Shown here: piece after piece, positions 25,491-34,022 of the stretch
How the letters are laid out: every line of letters begins with the position of its first letter
Position numbering within the stretch: the stretch's first letter is position 1
Assembly (NCBI RefSeq): GCF_030068505.1
Contig: NZ_JAQOSO010000114.1
Location: 1 to 59,824 of the forward strand
Length of the DNA: 59,824 bases
Direction: 5' to 3'
Origin: Roseofilum capinflatum BLCC-M114
GTDB taxonomy: Bacteria; Cyanobacteriota; Cyanobacteriia; Cyanobacteriales; Desertifilaceae
Made by a program: the position numbers and the translations under genes
Notes under the pieces: generated by a model
What the model saw: only the letters and a program-made list of their open reading frames with translations
The model's database searches: none
What the model was told of the DNA's origin: nothing

Positions 25491-25894
25491 CACTCGGAAA
25501 GTTCGATCTCCTCTAGTTCAGGCATCGGATAGCCCCTTGTGCCTAAAATATCCCAAGCGTAGGCTTTGCGTAACATCAGTCGATCCGCTTTGAGTCGCAA
25601 GTCCTGTAGCTCTAAACGTTCTTGGGGTGTGATCGTCCCGTTTTGGTTGCTCTCCAATAGGCTTTCGTGACGCAATTGATGAGAATTGCTAACCGTTTGC
25701 TGGGCGATTTTGAGGAGTTGAGCTTGGGAATAGCTCTGCATTTGTTGCAGTGTGCTTTCTTCTGTGCCAGATAAGTAGGATAGAATGCTCTCAAGGGTAA
25801 GAGATTCTGGTGAAGACTGGTTTTGATGAGCTAAAGCTGTAAGCTTGTGAAAGATGGTTTCAGACAACTCTATCGTGAGTTTGTAGGTACTCAT
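25490..25894 (-). CDS. Conserved hypothetical protein, partner of the HNH nuclease
   Basis: A 134-aa mostly helical protein. Residues 1-40 (MSTYKLTIELSETIFHKL) begin with a short strand and helix resembling a ribbon-helix-helix antitoxin start. The rest is a long Gln/Leu-rich helical region (about 40-110). The ATG at 25894 is preferred over a TTG at 25903 on similarity of the MSTY start. It is directly coupled to the HNH gene, so it may regulate, position or inhibit the nuclease. No catalytic motif is visible. Confidence 0.75.
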   Translation of the reverse strand: MSTYKLTIELSETIFHKLTALAHQNQSSPESLTLESILSYLSGTEESTLQQMQSYSQAQLLKIAQQTVSNSHQLRHESLLESNQNGTITPQERLELQDLRLKADRLMLRKAYAWDILGTRGYPMPELEEIELSE

Positions 25895-25903
25895 GGCAAG
25901 CAA

Positions 25904-26324
25904 TTTACTGATGTTCTCTCAGTTAGTTTAGCGTTTTTAGATAAAACAGGACATTCAAAACCTACGGGAGATGGGCAAATCTGGTTACTCATATTTGTAA
26001 AGGGTGTAGTTCTGGTAGTTCTGGTAGGGTGCGTTAGGCGCTTTTTTAAAAGTTAAATCAAGAGCCATAACCCTCTGCGGACTTGATATCACTTACTCCA
26101 TCACTCTTTTCATAAGATTGATGAAGATCACACCCATCGCTTCAGCCCAGAGCTAAACTAAGAATAGATAAAAAAACAAGATGAATAGCGCCCAGCGCTC
26201 CCCACAGTTACACCGTTACACTTCGTTTTTAGAAATATCTGATCTAGACTCAGTTTCAGCGACAACAGTGGTAAATACAAGAGCGCGAAACGCTATACCC
26301 TCTCTATAAACAAAAACTTTTTTC
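25904..26324. other. Non-coding stretch before the 47-aa gene
   Basis: About 420 bases with no clear gene. It includes a CGGACTTGATATCA dispersed motif near 26082, a GTAGGGTGCGTTAGGCGC segment near 26025 related to the hairpin at 5157-5177, and TATAAA- and TATACC-like hexamers near 26294-26310. The last could serve the following small gene. No RNA gene is recognised. Confidence 0.4.
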
Positions 26325-26329
26325 GGAGG
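26325..26329 (+). promoter_or_regulatory. Ribosome-binding site of the 47-aa small protein
   Basis: GGAGG ends seven bases before the ATG at 26337. A full-strength site like this is unusual in the window and argues that the small frame is translated. Confidence 0.7.
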
Positions 26330-26336
26330 TAGTCCC

Positions 26337-26480
26337 ATGTTGCTTTCTATACCTGAAGTTACTGCCCCGTCTTCCAACGTCTATGGGGTAAAAAATTCCC
26401 AAAATTCGCAAAAAACCTCACTCAAAGCAGTTTGGGTTAAGGAAGACGGTCATTTAGTTCAACACTGGATTAAAGCCTAA
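26337..26480 (+). CDS. 47-aa small protein
   Basis: Begins MLLSIPEVTAPSSNVYG and ends KAVWVKEDGHLVQHWIKA. The C-terminal stretch AVWVKEDGHLVQHW resembles the C-terminal pattern (AVWxxEDGxLVxxW) of several short uncharacterised cyanobacterial proteins. The N-terminal half is rich in Ser, Asn and Gln and is probably disordered. A perfect ribosome-binding site precedes it. It stands alone between the HNH pair and the convergent cupin gene. Function unknown. Confidence 0.65.
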   Translation: MLLSIPEVTAPSSNVYGVKNSQNSQKTSLKAVWVKEDGHLVQHWIKA

Positions 26481-26502
26481 AGCACTCTAAGAGTTTGCGA
26501 TC

Positions 26503-27627
26503 TTACCACGCCTTAATATTAGGGTCTTGCCAAGTGTAAAAATTTGGAAACACAAAATTAGTAAACGATAAGGAAATGCTGGCATCTAGGGCTTTTACCT
26601 GATGCCACCAGCCTACAGGCACAAAAATAACTTCTCCCGGTTGCAAGACCTCTTCAATGATCTGCACATTCTTAAACAGGGGATATTTCTGATAATCTGG
26701 ATTCTCACAATCCACCTTACTAAATACCCCGACATAATTGTACAGTAGGGGGGTCTGCTGGGGAGAAATTAAGCGCCACCGTTTACGTCCGTAGACTTGA
26801 GCCATCATTAAATTGACGGGATCGTGGTGCAAAGGGGTAATGGTTCCACTGGGGCCAAACCAGAAAAAGACCCGATTAGAAACTTCTTCGGGATTGAGGA
26901 ATTCGGGGAAAAAGATAATATCATCGAGCAGCCCTTTTAATTCCTCACGCTCTAGGTTTTGGTTATTGGCAACCATATAATGATCGTTGTCCTCGCCCCC
27001 ATTTAAGACTCGATCGGCATAGTCAGCCAGCAGCATAGTTTTACGATGCTTTTCGCATTCAATCTCATAGTCGGGGTTGCTGTTGCGGTTGGCTTGAATT
27101 TGAACTTCAACTCGGCCGTATTTTTCTTTTAAGTATTCCGGTGACCAGGTTTTCATCGCTGGCCAATCTTGCATTAAATCCGTGAGGATTACTGGGGTAT
27201 TGGTGGCATAATAGCGATCGAGAAACTCCTGTCTAGAAACCCCCGATCGCCGCTCAATCCGGTTCCCCTTAGACGAGAGGGCCGCGAGTTGCTGTTGAAT
27301 GGCTAAAGTAGATTCTAATTTTCGCAGCATTTGGGCCATATTGTCCCCGATTTGATAGGACGGTTCGGCCATGACTTGATTAATGGCAAGACGGGCGAGG
27401 TTGGCATCAATCCCCTGTTTTTGCATCGCCTCAATCATCGACTGTTCCGGCTTGTTATGGAGTTTATTTAAGGCGATCCACCGTTTCCAATTGTCTGGAA
27501 TTTGCGGTTGACTCGGCGGCGGTTGACCTTGAGTTTGGGGCATCCACTCTAGGTTCACCTGTTGTTGATTATTCACCGTAATCCGCAGGGGCGGCAAGGT
27601 GATGGTCATGGGTTGAGCGTCTGTCAT
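26503..27627 (-). CDS. JmjC/cupin-type Fe(II)/2-oxoglutarate oxygenase-like protein
   Basis: A 374-aa protein with a cupin_8/JmjC domain over about residues 140-370. The metal triad is visible as HHDPVN (HxD) and a distal His in VGWWHQVK. PVGWWHQ, VNLMMAQVYGRKRW and the PGEVIFVP turn are typical. Residues 1-130 form an unrelated helical extension. Relatives hydroxylate protein side chains such as Asp, Asn, His or Lys. The target here is unknown. It may share a transcript with the PfkB and pyrD genes upstream. Confidence 0.85.
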   Translation of the reverse strand: MTDAQPMTITLPPLRITVNNQQQVNLEWMPQTQGQPPPSQPQIPDNWKRWIALNKLHNKPEQSMIEAMQKQGIDANLARLAINQVMAEPSYQIGDNMAQMLRKLESTLAIQQQLAALSSKGNRIERRSGVSRQEFLDRYYATNTPVILTDLMQDWPAMKTWSPEYLKEKYGRVEVQIQANRNSNPDYEIECEKHRKTMLLADYADRVLNGGEDNDHYMVANNQNLEREELKGLLDDIIFFPEFLNPEEVSNRVFFWFGPSGTITPLHHDPVNLMMAQVYGRKRWRLISPQQTPLLYNYVGVFSKVDCENPDYQKYPLFKNVQIIEEVLQPGEVIFVPVGWWHQVKALDASISLSFTNFVFPNFYTWQDPNIKAW

Positions 27628-27696
27628 GATCTTGCTTCTAAATTACGACTGATTATCAATACCAAAGGGAGCAAAGCCAAAAACGTTCCCATCTCC

Positions 27697-28596
27697 CTAT
27701 CCCCCCATCTCCCCACCCCGATCTTTCATCCAAGCTCTGGTTCCAAACTGTTGAACCGAAACTGAGGCAATCTGGGCCGCTTGAGTTAAGGCTTCTACAA
27801 AGTCTAATTCTAGGGAATAATAACAAAATGTACCATGGAGAATATCGCCAGCGCCTAATGTATCGATTGCGGACACTTGAGGAACCGGTATTTGTCCTTG
27901 TTTCCCTTGATTATAGTAGGCGATCGCCCCTTCTCCCTGGGTAATGGCAATTTTGGGAATGCCTAAATGGACTAAATAGGCGATCGTCTGTTCGTGATTC
28001 GCACATCCAGGGGGATAGAAATTCGCTGAAGTAATGACCGTATCCGCTAAAGCCAGAACTCCCTCAAATCCAGGTTTCCAACTCCCTCCATCAATAATCA
28101 CCGGAATTTTACGTTCCTTGGCAACCCTGGCCAACTCCTGACTGATGGCCATTTGATGGCCATCAATTAACAGCACCTGCACAGGATCTAATAGAGCTAT
28201 AAACTCTGGATTCCAGGCTGCTTGTGCATGGGTAGCATTAATGGAAATCACGGCCCGATCGCCCTTTGGTGGCGTAACGAGAATAGAAGAGACTGGGGGG
28301 GGATCGCAGCGTTGGGGGTCAAGATCGGTGCAGTTCACCCCATACTCCTCCAAATCGGCCCGAATCAGACCGCTAAGGGCATGATTTCCCACACTCGCCA
28401 GCAGTTGGGTTGAGCCACTGTGACCCTGGGAGCGTCGCAAATATTCAAAGGCGATCGCCCCATTCGTGGCCGGGCCACCCGCCGCCACAGTATAATCCAC
28501 TGCCACCCGTTTCTCATTCACCTGGGGAATTTCAGCAGTTAGATAGAGGAAATCTAGGGTCGTCAAACCCACAAATAAACCGGATTTATCCTTCAT
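27697..28596 (-). CDS. PfkB-family sugar/nucleoside kinase
   Basis: A 299-aa ribokinase-like kinase. The N-terminal signature is [13 protein letters not shown]. The C-terminal signature [13 protein letters not shown] contains the catalytic Asp and the anion hole. GGGAG lies six bases before the ATG at 28596, which decides this start over an ATG at 28614. The gene start overlaps the pyrD end by 11 bp, so the two are co-transcribed. Substrate unknown; the family phosphorylates sugars, nucleosides or vitamins. Confidence 0.88.
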   Translation of the reverse strand: MKDKSGLFVGLTTLDFLYLTAEIPQVNEKRVAVDYTVAAGGPATNGAIAFEYLRRSQGHSGSTQLLASVGNHALSGLIRADLEEYGVNCTDLDPQRCDPPPVSSILVTPPKGDRAVISINATHAQAAWNPEFIALLDPVQVLLIDGHQMAISQELARVAKERKIPVIIDGGSWKPGFEGVLALADTVITSANFYPPGCANHEQTIAYLVHLGIPKIAITQGEGAIAYYNQGKQGQIPVPQVSAIDTLGAGDILHGTFCYYSLELDFVEALTQAAQIASVSVQQFGTRAWMKDRGGEMGG

Positions 28597-29695
28597 TATT
28601 TCTCCCGACCGCATCCGCTAAGGAGTCTAATCCTTCCTCATCTAACTTATCTAACAACCCCTGTAAAATTCCCTTAACCATCCAAGGGCCTTGATAGACC
28701 CAACCGGTATAGACTTGAATCAAACTGGCTCCGGCGGTGATTTTCTGCCAAGCATCTTCTGGGGTGAAAATCCCCCCCACACCAATAATGGGTAATTGAC
28801 CTTGGGTTTGTCGCCAAATCAAGCGGATTACTTCCGTGGAGCGATCGCCCAACGGAACCCCGCTAATTCCCCCCTGCTCCTCCTGGATGGGAGTGCCAGT
28901 TTTGGGATTCAGTTGGGTTTTCAGAGCGCGTTTATCAATCGTGGTATTGGTGGCAATAATCCCAGATAACTGATAACTTTGGGCCAAATTCACCACCTCG
29001 GCGATCGCCCCATCCTCCAGATCCGGGGCAATTTTCACCAATAAGGGTTTGCCCCCTTGGTTTTCCTGTTGGATAGCCTCTAAAATAAGACTCAGTTGGC
29101 TGGCATCTTGGAGCGATCGCAAACCAGGAGTATTGGGTGAAGAGACATTGACCACAAAATAATCTCCCCAATCCCTGAGTAGACGAAAACTCTGGCCATA
29201 ATCGGCTGCCGCATTTTCTAGGGGTGTTATCTTGGACTTACCCAAATTGATTCCAATGGGAATTCGATGGGGGGTCGGGCAATGTTGGCCATTTTTCAAC
29301 CGTTCTGCCATAGCTTCAGCGCCCTCGTTATTAAATCCCATACGGTTTAAAACGGCTCGGTCTTGAGTTAAGCGAAACAAACGGGGACGGGGATTACCCG
29401 GTTGCGGATGGAGGGTGACTGTACCCAGTTCCATCGATCCAAAGCCTAAACGATCCCACATTCGGACTGCTAGACCGTCCTTATCATATCCGGCTGCTAA
29501 TCCTACCGGATTGGGAAAGGTTAATCCCCAGAGGGTTTGCGCGAGGCGATCGTCCGTTAACCCTAACGTCCGATCGATAAAGGTGGCATAGCTGATGATC
29601 CGTTGATGACTTAACCAGCTTAAAGCGCCCATAACTAAGTGATGGAGATCTTCTGGATCAACTTTAAGTCCTGCAAAGATAAATTGCTCAAGCAT
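28586..29695 (-). CDS. pyrD: Dihydroorotate dehydrogenase, quinone-dependent (class 2)
   Basis: PyrD oxidises dihydroorotate to orotate in pyrimidine synthesis, passing electrons to the quinone pool. The N-terminal helical segment (about 1-45), which docks to the membrane, and the FMN barrel with [34 protein letters not shown] and NRMGFNNEG mark class 2. The catalytic Ser lies in [12 protein letters not shown]. The ATG at 29695 gives 369 aa with the normal family start; an upstream start at 29776 would add an unrelated leader. Confidence 0.96.
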   Translation of the reverse strand: MLEQFIFAGLKVDPEDLHHLVMGALSWLSHQRIISYATFIDRTLGLTDDRLAQTLWGLTFPNPVGLAAGYDKDGLAVRMWDRLGFGSMELGTVTLHPQPGNPRPRLFRLTQDRAVLNRMGFNNEGAEAMAERLKNGQHCPTPHRIPIGINLGKSKITPLENAAADYGQSFRLLRDWGDYFVVNVSSPNTPGLRSLQDASQLSLILEAIQQENQGGKPLLVKIAPDLEDGAIAEVVNLAQSYQLSGIIATNTTIDKRALKTQLNPKTGTPIQEEQGGISGVPLGDRSTEVIRLIWRQTQGQLPIIGVGGIFTPEDAWQKITAGASLIQVYTGWVYQGPWMVKGILQGLLDKLDEEGLDSLADAVGRNNEG

Positions 29696-29854
29696 GGGGA
29701 ACGGTTCCAATTGAAAGTGTGGATAATGGATATTCGATCGTTTTTCGCGTTTTTCGCCCAGATTCAAGTTACCCATTATTCACGATCGACACTCAGCTTG
29801 TCTATTATTGATTCGTCATTCGCCCTTATTCACTATCCCTAGAACCCTCGGTCT

Positions 29855-32722
29855 ATGCCTCAGCAGTCCATACCGAAACAAAGCGAAAAACAACTGGTTA
29901 CCCTAGGTCGGACTCTCCAAACCTTGAGGGAAGAGGAGAATCTTGATGTGTTGGTTGACACAACTCTTGAGTATATTGAAACGGAATTTGAATATGACTT
30001 AATCTGGATTGGTTTGTATGACCGGCGAGAGCATCGCTTATTTGGCAAAGGGGGAAATCTGCCGTCGGGAGGCGATCGCGCCATCCTCAAACAAACGTTT
30101 GCCTTAAGTCCTGGAGACTTGTTCGAGCAAGTGGTGATCCAGCAAAAACCGGCCGGGGTTCCCGACTTACGGGAAGAGCGACGGGCTGGCGAATGGCGGA
30201 AGTTAGCGGAAAAATTGAATATTCAAGGCACGATTATCTTTCCTCTGCGCTATCGGGCCCTGTGTTTTGGGGTGGTGATTTTGGGATCGACCCTGTGGGG
30301 AATTTCACCGCGATCGGATGAAAAGGCTCGCCTATCAATGATTTTTGGCGAACTGGCAGCCACATTAAATGAGATGGAAGCCAATTGGCGCAGGCAGTTG
30401 GCGAAACGGCCGGATAAACCCTTATTAGAATTATTGGATCAGTTGCGATCGCTCTCCGATTTTCGCCAAAGGTTAGATGTGGTGGTGGCCAAAACCCATG
30501 AATTTTTGACCCCGGATCGCACGAATATTTATTGGTTTGAGCGCGAACGCCGCTATTTTTGGCGCAGAACCACGAATGTTCAGAAAACCCAGGCCGGAAC
30601 CAATCAAGCCTCCTCTGGGATTACGGTACAGGAGGTGATTGGGTTTTATAAGGCTCTGGTAGCCGATCAGGTGGTCTCGGTGGGGGAAGCTCGCAGTTCT
30701 TTGAAGGCTGATACCACCAGTCGGTTAATGCAGCAAATTAAGGCTCGTTCCCTGTTGGCGGCTCCGATTATCTATCAGAATGAGTTACTAGGCTTTTTGG
30801 CGATCGAGGGCAATGAGCCTCGAATTTGGGAGGATGCCGAACGAAATTATGTGCGTGGAGTGGCTCAGTTAATTGCTCTGATGGCTCCCCTAGAAGCGAT
30901 GGAGGCCGCAGTAGAGCGCACCAAACAAGACCAGGCCCTGACGGCTGAGTTGGTGCGATCGATCTATTCTGAGGAGGATTGGCGACAGACTCTAGATCAT
31001 TGTGCCCATTTGGTGTGCGATCGCCTAGGGGTGGAGCGGTTTTTGGTGTTGCTCTACGATCGCGATAAGAATCATTTTGAGGTGGTCTGTCAAAGTCAAC
31101 CGGGTAACCGTCGTCCCCTACCTTCCCCCTTACCGGTTCCTGATGTGGATGAATGGCAGCAGCTTGAACAGTCGAGAGCAGCGATCTCGATTGAAAATTG
31201 GGAGGAAGATCAACAACTGATGACTTGGCGACCCCTATTTACCCAAGTCGGGATTAAGAGTGTTTTACTGTGTAATACGGCGATCGGCCATGAGATGGAA
31301 GGGGTGCTGATGGTTGGCCATGATGTGGCTCGCACCTGGGAAGGAACAGAACTGGAATTGGTGCGGGTGGTGGCTCAACAGTTGGGGTTGATCCTCCATC
31401 AATGGCAACTCCATAGCCGTCAACAACAACAGGAAAAACTACAATCTTTGATTCAATGGGGACAAACAGCGATTCAATCAACGGGCGATGAGTCCTCTGA
31501 AAGCCTAGAGGAAGAGGCTCTACGAAAAATCACCCAGGTCTTTAAGGTTCCCCTGGCGCTGAAAATTAGTTGGTCTTTGGATAAGCCTCAGATAGGCTAT
31601 ATTACGATGGCTCAGGTCAGTGGCCCAGAGTTTAATATACAGACTCAAGGCAAAATTGATATCGCCCACGATCCAGTGCTGCAAGAGGTTTTAGCCAGCT
31701 CAGGCGTGTATCAGGTTTCGGCTGAAGATCTGCCTGCTGTGACTCGTCAGTGGTTGACTGGATCGGGGATTGGGGAAATTGCGGCGATCGCCTTTCGGGG
31801 GGATGAACAGGAGATTGCCAGAGGAATTATTGTGTTAGCCGATGCTCCCGGCCGTTTGTGGTCCGATCGCTATCTGAGTGTGTTGACGATTATGGTACGA
31901 CAACTGGCTTGGTCTGAACGGAGGATGGAATTACAAACTCACTTTGAAGTCCAGCAGGATCGGGCCCAAAAGTTGACTTGGTATAAGCAACGTCGCAGCG
32001 AGATTATTTATCGCAAACTGAGTACAGAATTGAAAAAACTCCATAGTTTGGGTACGCCCAAGGATGCTCTCACTCTAACCCGTTATCAGCAAGGATTGCG
32101 ATCGCTCAATACCACCTTGAGTCATCTGGCGCAAATGCTCAGAGATGAGCAATGGGAATTAGAGTGGTATCAGATGGCTATGCCGTTAGTGAGTTTAATT
32201 AAACGGGCGATCGAACGGGTGGATACCTTGGTCAAAAAGCGGGAGTTATTTATCCGCGTGCAGGGACAACCTGGAGCCGTGAATTTAACCGGAGATGTGG
32301 TGAAGTTAGAGTTGATTTTCCACGAAATTTTAGGAATTACCTGCAAAATGGCCCAGCCGAAAGGACAAGTGGATATTTGGTGTAATGGGATTTCTGAGAC
32401 AGAATTGCCACCGGCTCAAGGGAGAATGCGAGAGCGTTTGCGCCAGAATTCCGATCGGTCGGGTAAAGGGCAACCTGTTTCATTGTTTGATGTCTCCATT
32501 GTTTGTGCCACCTTATTAGAACCGAACTTGATAGCTGAACTTGAGCAGGGGCGATCGCCCGATTTACTCAGTCCTTCTTTACTCGATCAGCCCCCTGGTC
32601 TATATTTGCTCATTTGCCAGTCCCTGATGCAAAGTTTAGGGGGTTATTTTAATACTTATCCCTTGGAAAATCACTCTGTGATGTTTCAGTTATTGCTACC
32701 GGTTGAATCGGCTCAAGATTGA
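29855..32722 (+). CDS. Multi-GAF sensory protein with degenerate kinase-like C-terminus
   Basis: A 955-aa soluble protein. At least three GAF-like modules can be placed, at about 20-185, 195-345 and 365-520, with a fourth, weaker one at about 540-690. The C-terminal 230 residues look like a histidine kinase that has lost its key parts. A helical region replaces HisKA, and an ATPase-like end (LIKRAIERVDTLVKKR to LPVESAQD) lacks clear N and G1 boxes. No phosphoacceptor His is evident. Bilin-binding cysteines cannot be assigned. A regulatory role by ligand binding is likely. Neighbours give no clue. Confidence 0.75.
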   Translation: MPQQSIPKQSEKQLVTLGRTLQTLREEENLDVLVDTTLEYIETEFEYDLIWIGLYDRREHRLFGKGGNLPSGGDRAILKQTFALSPGDLFEQVVIQQKPAGVPDLREERRAGEWRKLAEKLNIQGTIIFPLRYRALCFGVVILGSTLWGISPRSDEKARLSMIFGELAATLNEMEANWRRQLAKRPDKPLLELLDQLRSLSDFRQRLDVVVAKTHEFLTPDRTNIYWFERERRYFWRRTTNVQKTQAGTNQASSGITVQEVIGFYKALVADQVVSVGEARSSLKADTTSRLMQQIKARSLLAAPIIYQNELLGFLAIEGNEPRIWEDAERNYVRGVAQLIALMAPLEAMEAAVERTKQDQALTAELVRSIYSEEDWRQTLDHCAHLVCDRLGVERFLVLLYDRDKNHFEVVCQSQPGNRRPLPSPLPVPDVDEWQQLEQSRAAISIENWEEDQQLMTWRPLFTQVGIKSVLLCNTAIGHEMEGVLMVGHDVARTWEGTELELVRVVAQQLGLILHQWQLHSRQQQQEKLQSLIQWGQTAIQSTGDESSESLEEEALRKITQVFKVPLALKISWSLDKPQIGYITMAQVSGPEFNIQTQGKIDIAHDPVLQEVLASSGVYQVSAEDLPAVTRQWLTGSGIGEIAAIAFRGDEQEIARGIIVLADAPGRLWSDRYLSVLTIMVRQLAWSERRMELQTHFEVQQDRAQKLTWYKQRRSEIIYRKLSTELKKLHSLGTPKDALTLTRYQQGLRSLNTTLSHLAQMLRDEQWELEWYQMAMPLVSLIKRAIERVDTLVKKRELFIRVQGQPGAVNLTGDVVKLELIFHEILGITCKMAQPKGQVDIWCNGISETELPPAQGRMRERLRQNSDRSGKGQPVSLFDVSIVCATLLEPNLIAELEQGRSPDLLSPSLLDQPPGLYLLICQSLMQSLGGYFNTYPLENHSVMFQLLLPVESAQD

Positions 32723-33885
32723 GTCTTAACCCACTTTGGGCGGTACTTCCAGAGTAAACGTAGTAGTCGCAAGGGATAGTAGAGGAAAAATAACCCGGAG
32801 GGTAAAGGTAGTATTTCCCACTCTAGGGGGGTAGGAGTGGCTACATAGTCAAACCAGTACCAGAGGCGATCGCGGGGCGAATCCATCGTCTGTACATAAA
32901 TTTGTCCCATTAATCTCAGACTATTCCCCTCAGATGGAGAATTAAACCATTGCCCTTCTACTAATTTTCCTAACTCCTGAATCTTATGATTCTTTTCTAA
33001 TCTCTTCACCCAATCTTCAGGAACCGGAGCATCTAAATAGGTGTGGGCTAATCCTAAACCTAATTCTAACATCGTTTGGGTTCCCAAATGACCCACTTGC
33101 TGCTCAATCCACAACCAATCTAAATCTTGATATCGATGCAGCAATTCAGCAACATCACAAACCCAAGATAAATGAGACCAATCATGTTTAGCCCCATGAA
33201 CACATAAAAATAATAATAAAGCCTCTGGGGATAGAGTCAGAAGAGTTTGATTACCCAATTGCACTTGCTCTTGATAGGTTTTATCCTCCCAAATCTGTTG
33301 GGGTTGCTCGTGAAACGAGAGCGCAGAAGAAATCAACGACCAATGTAAATCAATACACATATCTTTTTCCGAAGAATAGAAATTATGCTCAAATCGAATT
33401 TGGGTATATCGCTTTTCTTGCCATCCCTTAAATTCAAACTGAGGCTGATAACCCTGTTCTCTTAAAGTTTGTGAAGCTTGACTTACCGCATCTTTAGGGA
33501 TTAAAATATCTAAATCTAAAAACTGCCTCAACCCCAGATTTTGATAAACAGTTTGGGCTAAAACTGGCCCCTTAAATGCCAAAACTGGAATCTTTTCCTT
33601 CTCAAAAATTTGGGTAATTTTAATCAGTTCTTGAGTAAGAGATAAGTTACGATAGGTGTTTTCCTTGAACTGTCGATGGATGAGTTGAAAAAAATCGGGA
33701 TTGACTCCATTTTTTAATTCTTTGATTGTCCAGTAAAATAGTGGAATTAAGCCATGATAGTTGATCCAATATAAAATATAACTCCAATCGAGATCTCTAG
33801 AGAGAAAATCTAAAATTTGATCTTGATTTTCACCTGAATGGTAAGTGCGAGCGCAGTTCAAAATTAATTGATGTTCTAGCCGCAT
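32713..33885 (-). CDS. Nucleotidyltransferase-family protein of the RiPP cluster
   Basis: A 390-aa member of the uncharacterised nucleotidyltransferase family NTP_transf_5. The core appears as PVLAFKGPVLAQTVYQNLG and LRQFLDLDILIPKD, with the acidic LDLDILI metal site. Members are often found with lasso-type peptide genes; in the pseudomycoidin cluster a related protein acts together with the peptide kinase. The ATG at 33885 is preceded by GGGAGAGG from an adjoining repeat. An upstream frame extension is repeat sequence. The gene is last in the minus-strand operon. Confidence 0.85.
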   Translation of the reverse strand: MRLEHQLILNCARTYHSGENQDQILDFLSRDLDWSYILYWINYHGLIPLFYWTIKELKNGVNPDFFQLIHRQFKENTYRNLSLTQELIKITQIFEKEKIPVLAFKGPVLAQTVYQNLGLRQFLDLDILIPKDAVSQASQTLREQGYQPQFEFKGWQEKRYTQIRFEHNFYSSEKDMCIDLHWSLISSALSFHEQPQQIWEDKTYQEQVQLGNQTLLTLSPEALLLFLCVHGAKHDWSHLSWVCDVAELLHRYQDLDWLWIEQQVGHLGTQTMLELGLGLAHTYLDAPVPEDWVKRLEKNHKIQELGKLVEGQWFNSPSEGNSLRLMGQIYVQTMDSPRDRLWYWFDYVATPTPLEWEILPLPSGLFFLYYPLRLLRLLWKYRPKWVKTQS

Positions 33886-33891
33886 AGTTAG

Positions 33892-33970
33892 TATCCTCTC
33901 CCTATATCTCTCTCCCACTGGGAGAGGAACTTCTGTTCCCTTCTCCCATGGGAGAAGCTGGTAGGGTGGG
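33892..33970 (+). repeat. Double-hairpin repeat, copy 2, inside the RiPP operon
   Basis: CTCTCCC-ACT-GGGAGAG and CTTCTCCC-AT-GGGAGAAG stems correspond to the copies at 511-580 and 40902-40982. It lies in the 137-bp gap between the ABC transporter stop and the nucleotidyltransferase start, the only sizeable gap in the lower part of the operon. Its edge supplies the Shine-Dalgarno-like purine run. Confidence 0.7.
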
Positions 33971-34022
33971 CAATGCCCACCTGACCAATTGACTTGAAAA
34001 AGTGCCAATTTCTGTATTACAA

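Noticed and set aside
33886-34008. N-terminal extension of the nucleotidyltransferase
   Set aside because: The added residues are translated repeat sequence, and the family begins at the ATG at 33885.
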